A stretch of DNA of 64,000 bases, from the NCBI GenBank assembly GCA_942493365.1, contig OW818697.1, positions 496,001 through 560,000 on the forward strand, written 5' to 3'. The stretch's first letter is position 1. The number at the start of each line of letters is the position of its first letter. Positions 7,868 to 16,420 of the stretch are shown here, piece by piece. This DNA is from UBA8949 sp942493365. Its GTDB lineage: Bacteria > Bacillota > Clostridia > Saccharofermentanales > UBA5734. The position numbers and the translations under genes were made by a program. Below the pieces are notes generated by a model, which was not told the DNA's origin, did not search any database, and saw only the letters and a list, made by a program, of their open reading frames with translations.

Positions 7868-9466
7868 TCAGACGACCGATACCAGCTTGGCCGCAGGGTC
7901 GTCGGTTCGAAAATGAGCACCGACACTATGGGTGCGAAGCAGTGCCGCTTCGACAATGGCGCGTGTTGAGACGATCATCTGGCAGGTTTCAAGCGTGAAA
8001 CGATCATGAATGCATACGCCGGCCAATTCCTGCGCTAGGGTCTGGAGCTGGTTGGCCGCGGCAGTCAGCCCGTCGCGATTGCGGAGAATGAAACAATGCT
8101 TTTCCATCAGGTCGCGAATTTGCTGGCGGATAATTTGCACGCGCTCGGAAGGCATTTCGGTTGTCGCGCCGACCAGGCGGAGCGAACCGTTGGCATCGGG
8201 CTGCCCTGAAACCGATATAAATTCAGCCGGTGCCGCATTGATGGAGCGGGCGATGCGGCGGCCAAAGACCAGGCACTCCAACAAGGAATTGCTGGCCAGG
8301 CGATTAGCGCCGTAAATGCCGGTGCAAGCGGCCTCGCCGACGGCCCACAACCCTTTGACGCTGGTGCGGCCGTCAAGATCAGTTTCGACGCCGCCCATAA
8401 AATAATGCTGAACCGGCGTGACCGGTATCCATTGCGTGGCCATGTCGTAACCCAGTTCGGTGCAGGTTTCATAGATCATCGGGAAACGCTTGACCAGAAA
8501 GTCACGGTCGCGATGGGTGATGTCCAGCCAGACATGCTCAGCGCCGCTCTCAAGCATTTGGCTGTAAATGGCGCGCGAAACAATATCGCGCGGGGCCAGG
8601 TCAGCCTGCGGATGAACCTGCGCCATAAAGGCTTTGCCCTTGGCGTTGCGCAGAACGGCACCCTCGCCGCGCACGGCTTCGGAGATCAGAAAACAACGGC
8701 CTTCCGCGTCGGGACTGGGCATGGCGGTGGGGTGAAACTGAATGAATTCCAAATCCTTGACGGTGGCGCCGCAGCGCAGGGCGGCGGACAGTCCATCGCC
8801 GGTGGCGGGGGCGGCGTTGGTGGAGCGAGGATACAAGCCGCCGATGCCGCCGGAGGCCAGGATGACGTGCTTGGCCAAAATGACGTTGTACTGGTCAGAT
8901 CGGTCTGACGACAGCGTCAGGATGCCGGCAACGGCGCCCTGATCGTCGGTCAAAAAATCGACCAGGCAGGTGCGGTTGAAAATCCGGCAGTTGTCACGGC
9001 GAATCAGGCGTTCAGCCAAAGTCGTGGTGACATACAAACCGGTCGCGTCGCCATGGCAGTGCACGATGCGGTTGCGGTGATGGGCGCCTTCACGGCTGAC
9101 GATCAGGTTGCCGCTGCTGTCCGTGTCGAAAGGCACGCCCCAGTCGCGCAACACCTGAATGTTGGCCGCGCCTTCGTCGACCAGAACTTGCAGCGCCGCC
9201 GGAATGTTGAGCCCGGCCCCGGCGATCCAGGAGTCTTCATAATGCTGCGCCGGGGTATCGCCAGGCGCGACGGCCGCCGCGATACCGCCCTGGGCGTACA
9301 TCGAGTTGCAGTCGTCCAGGCCGCCTTTGTTAATCAATATCACATTAAAAGAAGGATCAAGATGCAGGGCAGTGTAGATGCCCGCCAGACCAGTTCCAAT
9401 GACGACGACGTCGCAATGGGTCTGCGGCAGACTCTTGAAATTTCCCTGCCATAAATATCTGCGCAT
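7868..9466 (-). CDS. nadB: L-aspartate oxidase
   Basis: NadB is an FAD enzyme oxidising L-aspartate to iminoaspartate, the first step of bacterial NAD synthesis. I place the start at the ATG at 9466, which has GAGGAG nine bases upstream and gives 532 residues; the frame runs 68 codons further upstream without a ribosome site or family similarity. FAD motifs: VVVIGTGLAGIYTALHL at the N-terminus, SMYAQGGIAAA, and VTPVQHYFMGGV near residue 345 with the substrate-site histidine region. The C-terminal helical domain follows. Under anaerobic conditions fumarate is the likely electron acceptor (family knowledge). First gene of nadB-nadC; it diverges from nrdJ. Confidence 0.96.
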   Translation of the reverse strand: MRRYLWQGNFKSLPQTHCDVVVIGTGLAGIYTALHLDPSFNVILINKGGLDDCNSMYAQGGIAAAVAPGDTPAQHYEDSWIAGAGLNIPAALQVLVDEGAANIQVLRDWGVPFDTDSSGNLIVSREGAHHRNRIVHCHGDATGLYVTTTLAERLIRRDNCRIFNRTCLVDFLTDDQGAVAGILTLSSDRSDQYNVILAKHVILASGGIGGLYPRSTNAAPATGDGLSAALRCGATVKDLEFIQFHPTAMPSPDAEGRCFLISEAVRGEGAVLRNAKGKAFMAQVHPQADLAPRDIVSRAIYSQMLESGAEHVWLDITHRDRDFLVKRFPMIYETCTELGYDMATQWIPVTPVQHYFMGGVETDLDGRTSVKGLWAVGEAACTGIYGANRLASNSLLECLVFGRRIARSINAAPAEFISVSGQPDANGSLRLVGATTEMPSERVQIIRQQIRDLMEKHCFILRNRDGLTAAANQLQTLAQELAGVCIHDRFTLETCQMIVSTRAIVEAALLRTHSVGAHFRTDDPAAKLVSVV

Positions 9467-9638
9467 CGAAGCACACTCCTCGGTTTTCATTACACACGAC
9501 GGCATCAGGCCTGCTGGGTGTTCTGAAAAGATGGAGTCCGCGGCACTTCCGGCAATCGTCCTGGAAGAGAGCGGGGCAGCCGCCAGAATCAGCGGTGCCG
9601 GGACCCGGGCGGCACAGCGCAATCGCCCGGTCAAAAAC

Positions 9639-9683
9639 CACATAGATGTGATTGGATAATACTTTATCACTATAAATCCGTAA
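9639..9683 (-). promoter_or_regulatory. Predicted nadB promoter with a palindromic site at the transcription start
   Basis: On the minus strand, TTACGG (9683-9678) and TATTAT (9661-9656) are 16 bases apart. Five bases downstream of the -10 lies the imperfect palindrome CACATAGATGTG (9639-9650 on the plus strand), in a good place for a repressor operator. An NAD-responsive repressor such as NiaR is an attractive guess, but I cannot confirm that this matches its consensus. Confidence 0.4.
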
Positions 9684-9713
9684 TGTCCAGCGTGTCGGCG
9701 GGCAAAACAACTA

Positions 9714-9722
9714 TGCTATAAT
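9714..9722 (+). promoter_or_regulatory. Extended -10 element upstream of nrdJ
   Basis: TGCTATAAT is a TGn-extended consensus -10 about 50 bases before the nrdJ start. The -35 region is weak, which fits an extended -10 promoter. I see no cobalamin riboswitch in the leader, which is too short for one. Confidence 0.5.
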
Positions 9723-9770
9723 ATTTGCATAAACCGAAATTAGCTTTTACCCAACGGGAGGACTCTTCAT

Positions 9771-12700
9771 ATGACCGGCCTGCATGTTTTATTGACCCGT
9801 TATTTCACACAAAAACTAGCTGATCAGCCCAAGCTGACGGTCTATGATCTCTTCCAATGGCAAAAACGCGACGTCCTGCTCAAGGACTGGAAAAGCGGTC
9901 GTATCCTGACCGACATGAAGGGTCTCGAATTCCCGGCGCACTACTCGCAGACCGCCTGCGATATCATTGCCTCCAAGTATTTCCGCAAAGCCGGTCTGCC
10001 AGGCAAGACCGGCGGCGAGACCAGCATGCGTCAGGTGGCGCACCGCATGGTCGATTTTTGGGTCGGCGCGCTGGTCGATGAAGGGCTGGTCAAAAATGAC
10101 GAGCAGCGGCAGATTTTCTACGATGAGATGGTGTACGCCATCCTGAATCAGATGTTCGCGCCCAATTCGCCGCAGTGGTTCAACACCGGGCTCAAGCAAA
10201 GCTACGGCATTGCTGGTGGCAACAACGGCCTGTGGTATTACGACGAGAAAAGCGACCAGCCGGTCGAGTCGGACGATGACTACACGAGGACGCAGGCATC
10301 GGCCTGCTTCATCCTTTCCATCGAGGACCGGCTCTTGGGGCCGCACTCCATTTCTGAAGAATACGTGACCGAGACCAAGCTGTTCAAGGGCGGTTCGGGC
10401 ACTGGTACCAATTTCTCCGCCCTGCGCGCTGAGGGCGAAAAACTGTCAGGCGGCGGCGCGTCATCGGGCCTGATGAGCTTTCTCAAGGGTCTTGACCGCA
10501 ACGCCGGCGCCATCAAATCCGGCGGCACGACGCGACGGGCGGCCAAAATGGTCTGCCTCGACATCGACCATCCGGAAATCGAGACTTTTATCCTTTGGAA
10601 AGCCCGTGAAGAGGATAAGGCGCGGGCGCTGGCCAAAATGGGTTATGACGCCGACATGGACGGCGAGGCTTACCAGACGGTCTCGGGGCAGAACAGCAAC
10701 AACTCGGTTCGCTTGTCGAATGAATTCATGCGCAAGGTCGACGCGCTGGAGCAGGAGCCCGACGCCACCTTCGAACTGCGCGGCCGCGCCGACCGCTCGG
10801 TCGATCGCGACGTGCGGGTCGAGAATCTCTGGCGCAATTTCAACGAGGCGGCCTGGAAATGCGCTGATCCTGCGCCGCAATTTGACGACACCTTCAATGA
10901 ATGGCACACCTGCCCGGCCGGCGAAGACGGCAAAATCGGCGCGCGGCACAACCGCATCAATTCGACCAATCCCTGCGGCGAATACGCTTTCCTCGACGAC
11001 ACCAGCTGCAATCTGGCCTCGATCAACGTCCTGCGCTTTTTCAACGAGACCGACGGCAGCTTTGACCTGGCGGGCTACCGCCATCTGATCGCGCTCGGCC
11101 AATTGGTGCTGGAAGCGTCGATTCACTGGGGCCAGTTCCCCACGCCCGACATCGCCCGCAAGACCTGGTTGTTCCGCAGCACCGGCCTCGGCCTGGCCAA
11201 TCTGGCGGCGCTGCTGATGGTGCTCGGTCTGCCCTACGATTCCGACGATGCCCGCGCCGTGGCCGCTGCCCTGGTCGGCATTCTGACCGGTCGCAGCTAC
11301 CGTGTTTCGGCGTTGATGGCCGAAACGGTCGGGCCCTTCGCCAAATTCGACTTGAATCGCGAGCCGATGCTGCGGGTTGTCCGCAATCACGCCCGCGTGG
11401 CCGGTGCCCGCGACGACGCGCCGGAGGGGTTGTCCTACGAACCGCCCCGCGTCGACCACGCCCGCCTGGCCGCGCTTGGCCTGCAGGAGATCAGCGAGGC
11501 GCTCAAAGCCGAATGGCAGGCCGCGCTTCAGGGCGGTAAGCGCTTTGGTTATCGCAACGCGCAAGTGTCCGTCCTGGCCCCGACCGGCACGATTTCTTTT
11601 GCCATGGATTGTGCCGCGACCAGCATTGAGCCCTTCTTCTCGCACATTGTTTACAAGAAACTATCCGGCGGCGGCTCGATGAAACTGGCCAATCCGACCA
11701 TCGGGCTGGCGCTGACCCGGTTGGGCTATTCGCCGGACCAGGCGGCCACCATACTCGAATACATTGCCTGCGCCGGCGACGGACAGGTCGCTGACGGCAA
11801 GATTGAGGGCGCGCCGGGACTCAAAGACGAGCATCTGGCGATTTTCGACACGGCTAATCAGTGCGGTTCCGGCGAACGCTACATTCACTTTATGGGCCAT
11901 GTCCTGATGGTCGCCGCGCTGACGCCGCTGCTGTCCGGCGCCATTTCCAAAACGGTCAATTTGCCGAACGATGCCAGCATTGAAGAATTTGAAACCGTCG
12001 TTCTGACCTCCTGGCGCCTGGGCATCAAAGGCATCACGCTTTACCGCGACGGCTCCAAAATCGCCCAGCCGCTCAATCTGCGATTGGACGCCCAGAATGA
12101 GTCGGTTGAGCTCGACAACCTGACCTATCAGCCGTTGCTTGAATATGCCCAGCGCGCCCAGAAGCGTTTGCTGGAGATCGACCGTGAAGCCATGGCTCAC
12201 CATCTCTGGCGGCGCGAAAAGCCGATCGGCATCCGTTCGGGACATACCCACCCGGCGCAGATCGAGGATGTCAAGATTTACACCACCGTCAACCGCAACG
12301 GCTCGGGCGAGATCACGGAGATTTATATCACGACCGACCGCGAGGGCACCCTGATCATGGGCCTTCTGAATTCATTGTCCAAGACCATCTCGGTCATGCT
12401 CCAATACCACATCCCGCCGCAGAACATTTCCAAAATGCTGCGCGGTCAGAAATACGAGCCCTACGGCTTCGTCACGCGGCACCCGTACATCAAATACTGC
12501 ACATCGATCTCCGACCTGATCAGCAAGATCATCGACATCGAAAGCGGCGACTTCTCGCGCTGTCAGGTCAAACCGGACCAGATGGCCGAAACCGTCGAGG
12601 CGGCGGCGGACGAAGCCGAAGACCAGTTGGATGACGCTTTGGAGGGCTTTGAGGCACCAACACCCGAGCCCGCTGTTTTTGCAGAAAAACCACAGCCGGA

Positions 12701-12869
12701 ATATGCGACCGGTGTTCAGGCCGAACCGACCACACCGGTTGAAACGGCCAAACGCGTTGAACTGCTGCACGACGGTTCGGTCTGCCCAGTCTGCTCAAGC
12801 AGCCGCATGGCGCGGAACGGAACCTGCAAGGTCTGCCTCGATTGCGGCGCGACAACGGGATGCTCTTGA
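9771..12869 (+). CDS. nrdJ: Adenosylcobalamin-dependent (class II) ribonucleoside-diphosphate reductase
   Basis: The 1032-residue enzyme makes deoxyribonucleotides with adenosylcobalamin as radical source, so it works without oxygen and without a NrdB subunit. Visible blocks: NSPQWFNTGL near residue 131, ASACFILSIED with the first redox cysteine near 178, KGGSGTGTNFSALR near 206, NPCGEYAFLDDTSCNL near 402 (active-site cysteine region), and APTGTISFAMDC near 603. The end carries a zinc-ribbon-like CPVC...CKVCLDCG tail typical of the long NrdJ form. A strong GGGAGG lies before the ATG at 9771. The next gene includes a cobalamin adenosyltransferase domain, so cofactor supply and user are neighbours. 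Confidence 0.96.
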   Translation: MTGLHVLLTRYFTQKLADQPKLTVYDLFQWQKRDVLLKDWKSGRILTDMKGLEFPAHYSQTACDIIASKYFRKAGLPGKTGGETSMRQVAHRMVDFWVGALVDEGLVKNDEQRQIFYDEMVYAILNQMFAPNSPQWFNTGLKQSYGIAGGNNGLWYYDEKSDQPVESDDDYTRTQASACFILSIEDRLLGPHSISEEYVTETKLFKGGSGTGTNFSALRAEGEKLSGGGASSGLMSFLKGLDRNAGAIKSGGTTRRAAKMVCLDIDHPEIETFILWKAREEDKARALAKMGYDADMDGEAYQTVSGQNSNNSVRLSNEFMRKVDALEQEPDATFELRGRADRSVDRDVRVENLWRNFNEAAWKCADPAPQFDDTFNEWHTCPAGEDGKIGARHNRINSTNPCGEYAFLDDTSCNLASINVLRFFNETDGSFDLAGYRHLIALGQLVLEASIHWGQFPTPDIARKTWLFRSTGLGLANLAALLMVLGLPYDSDDARAVAAALVGILTGRSYRVSALMAETVGPFAKFDLNREPMLRVVRNHARVAGARDDAPEGLSYEPPRVDHARLAALGLQEISEALKAEWQAALQGGKRFGYRNAQVSVLAPTGTISFAMDCAATSIEPFFSHIVYKKLSGGGSMKLANPTIGLALTRLGYSPDQAATILEYIACAGDGQVADGKIEGAPGLKDEHLAIFDTANQCGSGERYIHFMGHVLMVAALTPLLSGAISKTVNLPNDASIEEFETVVLTSWRLGIKGITLYRDGSKIAQPLNLRLDAQNESVELDNLTYQPLLEYAQRAQKRLLEIDREAMAHHLWRREKPIGIRSGHTHPAQIEDVKIYTTVNRNGSGEITEIYITTDREGTLIMGLLNSLSKTISVMLQYHIPPQNISKMLRGQKYEPYGFVTRHPYIKYCTSISDLISKIIDIESGDFSRCQVKPDQMAETVEAAADEAEDQLDDALEGFEAPTPEPAVFAEKPQPEYATGVQAEPTTPVETAKRVELLHDGSVCPVCSSSRMARNGTCKVCLDCGATTGCS

Positions 12870-12964
12870 GAAAGCATTTCTACAACATGCCAGTCGCTCA
12901 AACAGGTCCTCGACGCTGCGCGTCTGCGGAACTCGCTTGATGACATGTGTAGAAATGCTTTCTC
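12868..12964 (+). repeat. Long hairpin repeat, copy 1
   Basis: A perfect 17-base inverted repeat (GAGAAAGCATTTCTACA, 12868-12884, with its complement at 12948-12964), extended by CATG/CATG past one bulged A, encloses a roughly 54-base core. The left arm begins inside the nrdJ stop codon. The core (12895-12936: CGCTCA, GGTCCTCG, a small GC hairpin, CTGCGGA, TCGC) is shared with copy 2 (14485-14618) and, on the opposite strand, with copy 3 (49066-49228), while the arms are unrelated in sequence. No T tract follows, so it is not a standard terminator. Confidence 0.75.
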
Positions 12965-12987
12965 CACCGAAGTAAGGAGTTGAGATA

Positions 12988-14487
12988 ATGCCGAGTCTTG
13001 CGGCCAATGTCATGCATCGGTTGATCAGAATACGTGCGACCAAACTGCACAGTACCATGCGCAAGGCGGCCACCATAGAAGAACAGGTGGCGGCCTATCG
13101 GCGCGAACTGGCGCTTGACGCGGCCAGCCTGATCGTTGGAGATTGCAAGACCCACGATGCGTTGCTTGGCGGCCGGCCGGCGACGTGGTTTAGTTATACC
13201 GGCGCGCTGGACGGCCACGTGGTGCTGTTTTTGCACGGCGGCGGCTTTGTTGGCGGCACCCTTTTCCACAACCGCGGCCAGGCAGCGGACATTGCGCGGG
13301 CAACAGGGCAAACGGTGGTCTGTCTGGATTATCGTCTTGCGCCCGAACATCCCTTTCCCGCTGCGCTCGACGACACCGTTGCAGCCTACAAGGCGTTAAT
13401 CGAGCAAGGCTACGAGCCAGGCGCTATCACGCTGTTCGGCTGTTCGGCCGGGGGCGGGCTTGTCCTGGCGGCTGCACTGGTCATCCGAGAAGCCGGCGTG
13501 CCCTTGCCGGGTGCGATCGTGGGCTTTTCGCCCTGGTGCGATCTGACCGTGCAGCAGGCGACTATTCAGGCCAACCAACCCAAGGACATCGTGCTGCAGC
13601 CGGATCTGCTGGAAGGTGGCGCGGCACTGTACGCCAATGGGCATGATCGCACAGACCCGCTGATGTCGCCGCTGTTTGGCGAGCTGACTGGCCTGCCGCC
13701 GCTGCTGCTGCACGTGGCCGCCGAGGAATTGATGTTGGGCGAGGTCATCGCGTTGGCCGACAAGGCTAAAAGAAGCGGAGTCGAGGTCGAACTGGAGGTT
13801 TTCGACGGTCTCTGGCACGTCTTTCAGGCGATGAGCGAACTGGTCCCCGAAGCCCGCGCCGCGCTGAACAAGGCGGCTGACTTCATCCGGCGCCACACCT
13901 GCCCGGGTTTTCAGGCGTCGGAAATTTTGGATTTGCCAGTGCAACCCGAGCTGGAGGCAATCACCAACGGCTTGATTCACATCTACACCGGCGAAGGCAA
14001 GGGCAAAACTACCGCCTCAATGGGGCTGGTTTTGCGGATGCACGGGCATGGTCGACGGGTGATGCTGGTGCAGTTTCTCAAAAACGGTCACTCCGGCGAA
14101 CTGGCCGCGCTGCGCTCACTGCCGGGCATCCACGTCCTGACCGGCCCCGAGAACATTCGCTTCACCAATGTTATGAGCCTCGCCGAAAAGGCCGCCGCCC
14201 GCGAGCATTATGCGCGCTATCTGGACGTGGCCACCCGCGCTGCCCAAGCCGGGCAGATGGACCTGCTGGTGCTGGACGAAGTGTTTGGTGCCCTGGCCAC
14301 CGGCATGCTGGCGCTGGATGACCTGTTGACCCTTATGAAAAACAAGCCTGCCGGCCTCGAGCTCGTCCTGACCGGACGCAACCCGCCGGAGGAAATTTTG
14401 GCGCTGGCCGATTACATTTCGGACATCCGCTGCATCCGTCACCCCTACGAACGCGGCATCATGGCGCGGGAGGGGATCGAATTTTAA
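12988..14487 (+). CDS. Fusion: alpha/beta hydrolase (HSL-like) and cob(I)alamin adenosyltransferase (CobO/BtuR)
   Basis: One uninterrupted 499-codon frame joins two enzymes. Residues 1 to about 310 are a hormone-sensitive-lipase-like hydrolase: HGGGF oxyanion motif at 83, YRLAPEHPFPA, nucleophile motif GCSAGG with Ser153, and LWHVFQ with the likely catalytic histidine; the usual acidic residue region reads AAEELMLGE. Residues about 328-499 are a CobO/BtuR adenosyltransferase: IYTGEGKGKTTA P-loop (335-342), LVLDEVFGALATG, and the family ending HPYERGIMAREGIEF. This domain adds the adenosyl group to corrinoids, making the cofactor needed by the upstream nrdJ. No internal ribosome site or start separates the halves. 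The role of the hydrolase half is unknown. Confidence 0.88.
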   Translation: MPSLAANVMHRLIRIRATKLHSTMRKAATIEEQVAAYRRELALDAASLIVGDCKTHDALLGGRPATWFSYTGALDGHVVLFLHGGGFVGGTLFHNRGQAADIARATGQTVVCLDYRLAPEHPFPAALDDTVAAYKALIEQGYEPGAITLFGCSAGGGLVLAAALVIREAGVPLPGAIVGFSPWCDLTVQQATIQANQPKDIVLQPDLLEGGAALYANGHDRTDPLMSPLFGELTGLPPLLLHVAAEELMLGEVIALADKAKRSGVEVELEVFDGLWHVFQAMSELVPEARAALNKAADFIRRHTCPGFQASEILDLPVQPELEAITNGLIHIYTGEGKGKTTASMGLVLRMHGHGRRVMLVQFLKNGHSGELAALRSLPGIHVLTGPENIRFTNVMSLAEKAAAREHYARYLDVATRAAQAGQMDLLVLDEVFGALATGMLALDDLLTLMKNKPAGLELVLTGRNPPEEILALADYISDIRCIRHPYERGIMAREGIEF

Positions 14488-14618
14488 AGTCATGTGAAAT
14501 TTGATCCGGGATTTCCCTATATGCGCCAGTCGCTTGAACGGGTCCTCGACGCTTCGCGTCTGGCGGCAGCTTCGTGGCATCATACAGGAAAATCCCGGAT
14601 AATTTCCACAGGACTTTA
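14485..14618 (+). repeat. Long hairpin repeat, copy 2
   Basis: An imperfect inverted repeat of about 40 pairs begins in the TAA stop of the hydrolase-CobO gene and ends at 14618. The left arm TAAAGTC...ATCCGGGATTT matches the complement of the right arm with a few bulges. The core at about 14527-14575 repeats the copy 1 pattern (CCAGTCGCT, GGGTCCTCG, GACGC-TTC-GCGTC mini-hairpin, CTGGCGG). The arms share no sequence with copy 1. Confidence 0.75.
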
Positions 14619-14659
14619 GAATTCAAATCAAATATAAACCAGGAAGTGAGGACACCATC

Positions 14660-15121
14660 ATGTCAATTCCCTACACCGGCATCGGTCACAGCGCCTTTCG
14701 ATTCAACGACTTTGAGCGAGCGATGGATTTTTACACCAACATGCTCGACTTTGAAAAAATGTTCGAGGTCAAAAACGCCCAAGGTGAGGTCTGGATGGCC
14801 ATGCTGCGCGTGGCGCCCAACCAGTATATGGAACTGTTTGCCGAAACCTACCCGCCGCACGGGCTGGAGCATTCGTTCAACCACATGTGTTACAGCGTCG
14901 ACGACATCGTGGCGACGGCTCGTCTGCTGGAGGCGCGTGGCCTGACACTGCACCGCGGCCCGTCCTTCATTGGCCAGCCACTCGCCGGGCATTACCAGGC
15001 CGAGCTACTGCCGGGCGGCAACTACGGCTTTTACATCGTTGACCCGGAGGGTAACGAGGTGGAGTTCATGAAGTACACCGCTGGTAGTCAGACGATGGAA
15101 TTCGAGAAGGAAAAGGGCTGA
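14660..15121 (+). CDS. VOC family (glyoxalase-like) protein
   Basis: This 153-residue protein has two paired beta-alpha-beta-beta-beta units of the vicinal oxygen chelate superfamily. The N-terminal unit begins IGHSAFRFNDFERAMDFYTN with a possible metal histidine, and the second ends YIVDPEGNEVEFMKY, the usual metal-ligand glutamate region. The substrate cannot be told from sequence; relatives include lactoylglutathione lyase, methylmalonyl-CoA epimerase and ring-cleavage dioxygenases. GAAGTGAGG precedes the ATG. It follows the second long hairpin repeat and is likely the last gene of the nrdJ cluster. Confidence 0.85.
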   Translation: MSIPYTGIGHSAFRFNDFERAMDFYTNMLDFEKMFEVKNAQGEVWMAMLRVAPNQYMELFAETYPPHGLEHSFNHMCYSVDDIVATARLLEARGLTLHRGPSFIGQPLAGHYQAELLPGGNYGFYIVDPEGNEVEFMKYTAGSQTMEFEKEKG

Positions 15122-15138
15122 GAATCATACGCCAGCCG

Positions 15139-15168
15139 TTGCATAGTGCATAGCATTCATGTTAAAAT
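15139..15168 (+). promoter_or_regulatory. Predicted promoter of carA-murT-gatD
   Basis: TTGCAT (15139-15144) and TAAAAT (15163-15168) are 18 bases apart. Transcription would start near 15175, just upstream of a terminator-like hairpin. Confidence 0.5.
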
Positions 15169-15192
15169 AGGTCGCCTGAAGGCAAGGTAACA

Positions 15193-15228
15193 AGACGTTT
15201 CTGCATGACAAGGCGGAACGTCTTTTTC
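15193..15228 (+). terminator. Terminator-like hairpin in the carA leader (possible attenuator)
   Basis: AGACGTTTC (15193-15201) pairs with GGAACGTCT (15215-15223) with one G-T pair, followed by TTTTT. It stands between the predicted promoter and the carA ribosome site, so it would stop transcription before carA unless relieved. I do not see a clear PyrR-binding loop. Confidence 0.55.
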
Positions 15229-15247
15229 TAAAAACGGAGGATTATTC

Positions 15248-16417
15248 ATGAAAGCAGTCCTGATTCTAGGGGATGGCAGCGTTTTTCCCGGTGAACACTT
15301 CGGTGCGCCGCGCGAGGTCATCTGCGAGATGGTTTTCAATACCGGCCTGACCGGCTACCTCGAGCTGCTGACCGATGCGTCCTACGCCGGCCAGGGCATC
15401 GTGATGTCCTCGCCGATCATCGGCAATTACGGCGTCTTTACCGAGCAGAGCGAGTCGGCCCGCCCCTGGGCCGATGCCCTGATTGTGCGCGATCTGACCC
15501 AGATCATTCACGACGAGCGCGATTCCGAGGACCTCGACGATTACCTCCAACGTTACGACATCCCTGCTATCTCCGGCATTGACACCCGCGCGCTGACCCT
15601 GCGCCTGCGCGAACACGGCACCATGAACGGCATGATCACCGCCGGCCCCGACTACGATTTGGCCGAGTGCCTGCCGCGCATCAACGCCTACGTCAACGCC
15701 AGCCCGGTCGCCCGCGTTAGCCGCCGCCAGCCCAAGGTTTACCCGGCGGGCAGCGCCGGACGCCCGCATCGCGACGCCGGGACGGCCCGCCCATCCGATG
15801 CCATGACCGAACTGCCCTACGAAATCGACGCCACGGTCGCGCAAAAATACCGCGTCGCCATGCTCGACTTTGGGCTCAAACAGAACATCATCTGGAATCT
15901 GACCCGCCGCGGCTGCGAGGTCACGGTCTATCCCTGGGACACGCCGACCGCTGAGCTGTTGGCCGCCAAACCCGACGGCATCATGCTGTCCAACGGCCCC
16001 GGCGACCCGGTTGACTGCGGCCCGATCATCCCGAATATTCGCGCCATCTATGAGTCGGGTGTGCCGACGCTGGCCATCTGCCTGGGCCATCAGTTGCTGG
16101 CGCTGGCCACCGGCGCCCAGACCCGCCGCCTCAAGTACGGCCATCGCGGCGTCAACCACCCGGTCAAGGACCTGGCGGCCGACCGCGTCTACATCACCTC
16201 GCAAAATCATGGCTACGTCGTTATTGACGAAACGATCAATCCGGCGATTGCCGCGATCAGCCACGTTCACGTCAACGACGGCTCGGTCGAAGGCCTGCGC
16301 TACACCGGCAAGCCGATCATCAGCGTGCAGTACCACCCCGAGGGCGCGCCTGGTCCGCAGGATTCCGAATATTTGTTTGATCAGTTCATGGCCCTGATGG
16401 CCGCTGGGCTTCATTAG
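15248..16417 (+). CDS. carA: Carbamoyl-phosphate synthase small subunit
   Basis: CarA (389 residues) is the glutamine amidotransferase subunit that feeds ammonia to CarB for carbamoyl phosphate, used for arginine and pyrimidines. The N-terminal domain has the family opening (LGDGSVFPGEHFGAP, FNTGLTGYLELLTD) and SGIDTRALTLRLREHG. The class I amidotransferase domain has SNGPGDP near residue 248, the nucleophile motif CLGHQ near 279, and the histidine-glutamate pair QYHPEG near 364. A proline/glycine-rich insert around residues 160-180 makes it slightly long. GGAGG precedes the ATG. The large subunit gene carB is not in the window; murT follows after three bases. Confidence 0.95.
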   Translation: MKAVLILGDGSVFPGEHFGAPREVICEMVFNTGLTGYLELLTDASYAGQGIVMSSPIIGNYGVFTEQSESARPWADALIVRDLTQIIHDERDSEDLDDYLQRYDIPAISGIDTRALTLRLREHGTMNGMITAGPDYDLAECLPRINAYVNASPVARVSRRQPKVYPAGSAGRPHRDAGTARPSDAMTELPYEIDATVAQKYRVAMLDFGLKQNIIWNLTRRGCEVTVYPWDTPTAELLAAKPDGIMLSNGPGDPVDCGPIIPNIRAIYESGVPTLAICLGHQLLALATGAQTRRLKYGHRGVNHPVKDLAADRVYITSQNHGYVVIDETINPAIAAISHVHVNDGSVEGLRYTGKPIISVQYHPEGAPGPQDSEYLFDQFMALMAAGLH

Positions 16418-16420
16418 ATC

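Noticed and set aside
9670..9770. Cobalamin riboswitch before nrdJ
   Set aside because: Only about 45 bases lie between the predicted -10 and the ATG, too short, and no B12-box was seen.
10461..11645. Minus-strand open frame inside nrdJ
   Set aside because: Shadow of the reductase gene; no start signal and no similarity to known proteins.
13930..13990. Separate start for the CobO domain
   Set aside because: No in-frame ATG/GTG with a ribosome site near the domain boundary, and the frame is continuous, so a fusion is the simpler reading.
12868..14618. Insertion sequence or MITE ends
   Set aside because: The arms differ between copies while the centre is conserved, the reverse of a transposon, and no target-site duplication or transposase was found.
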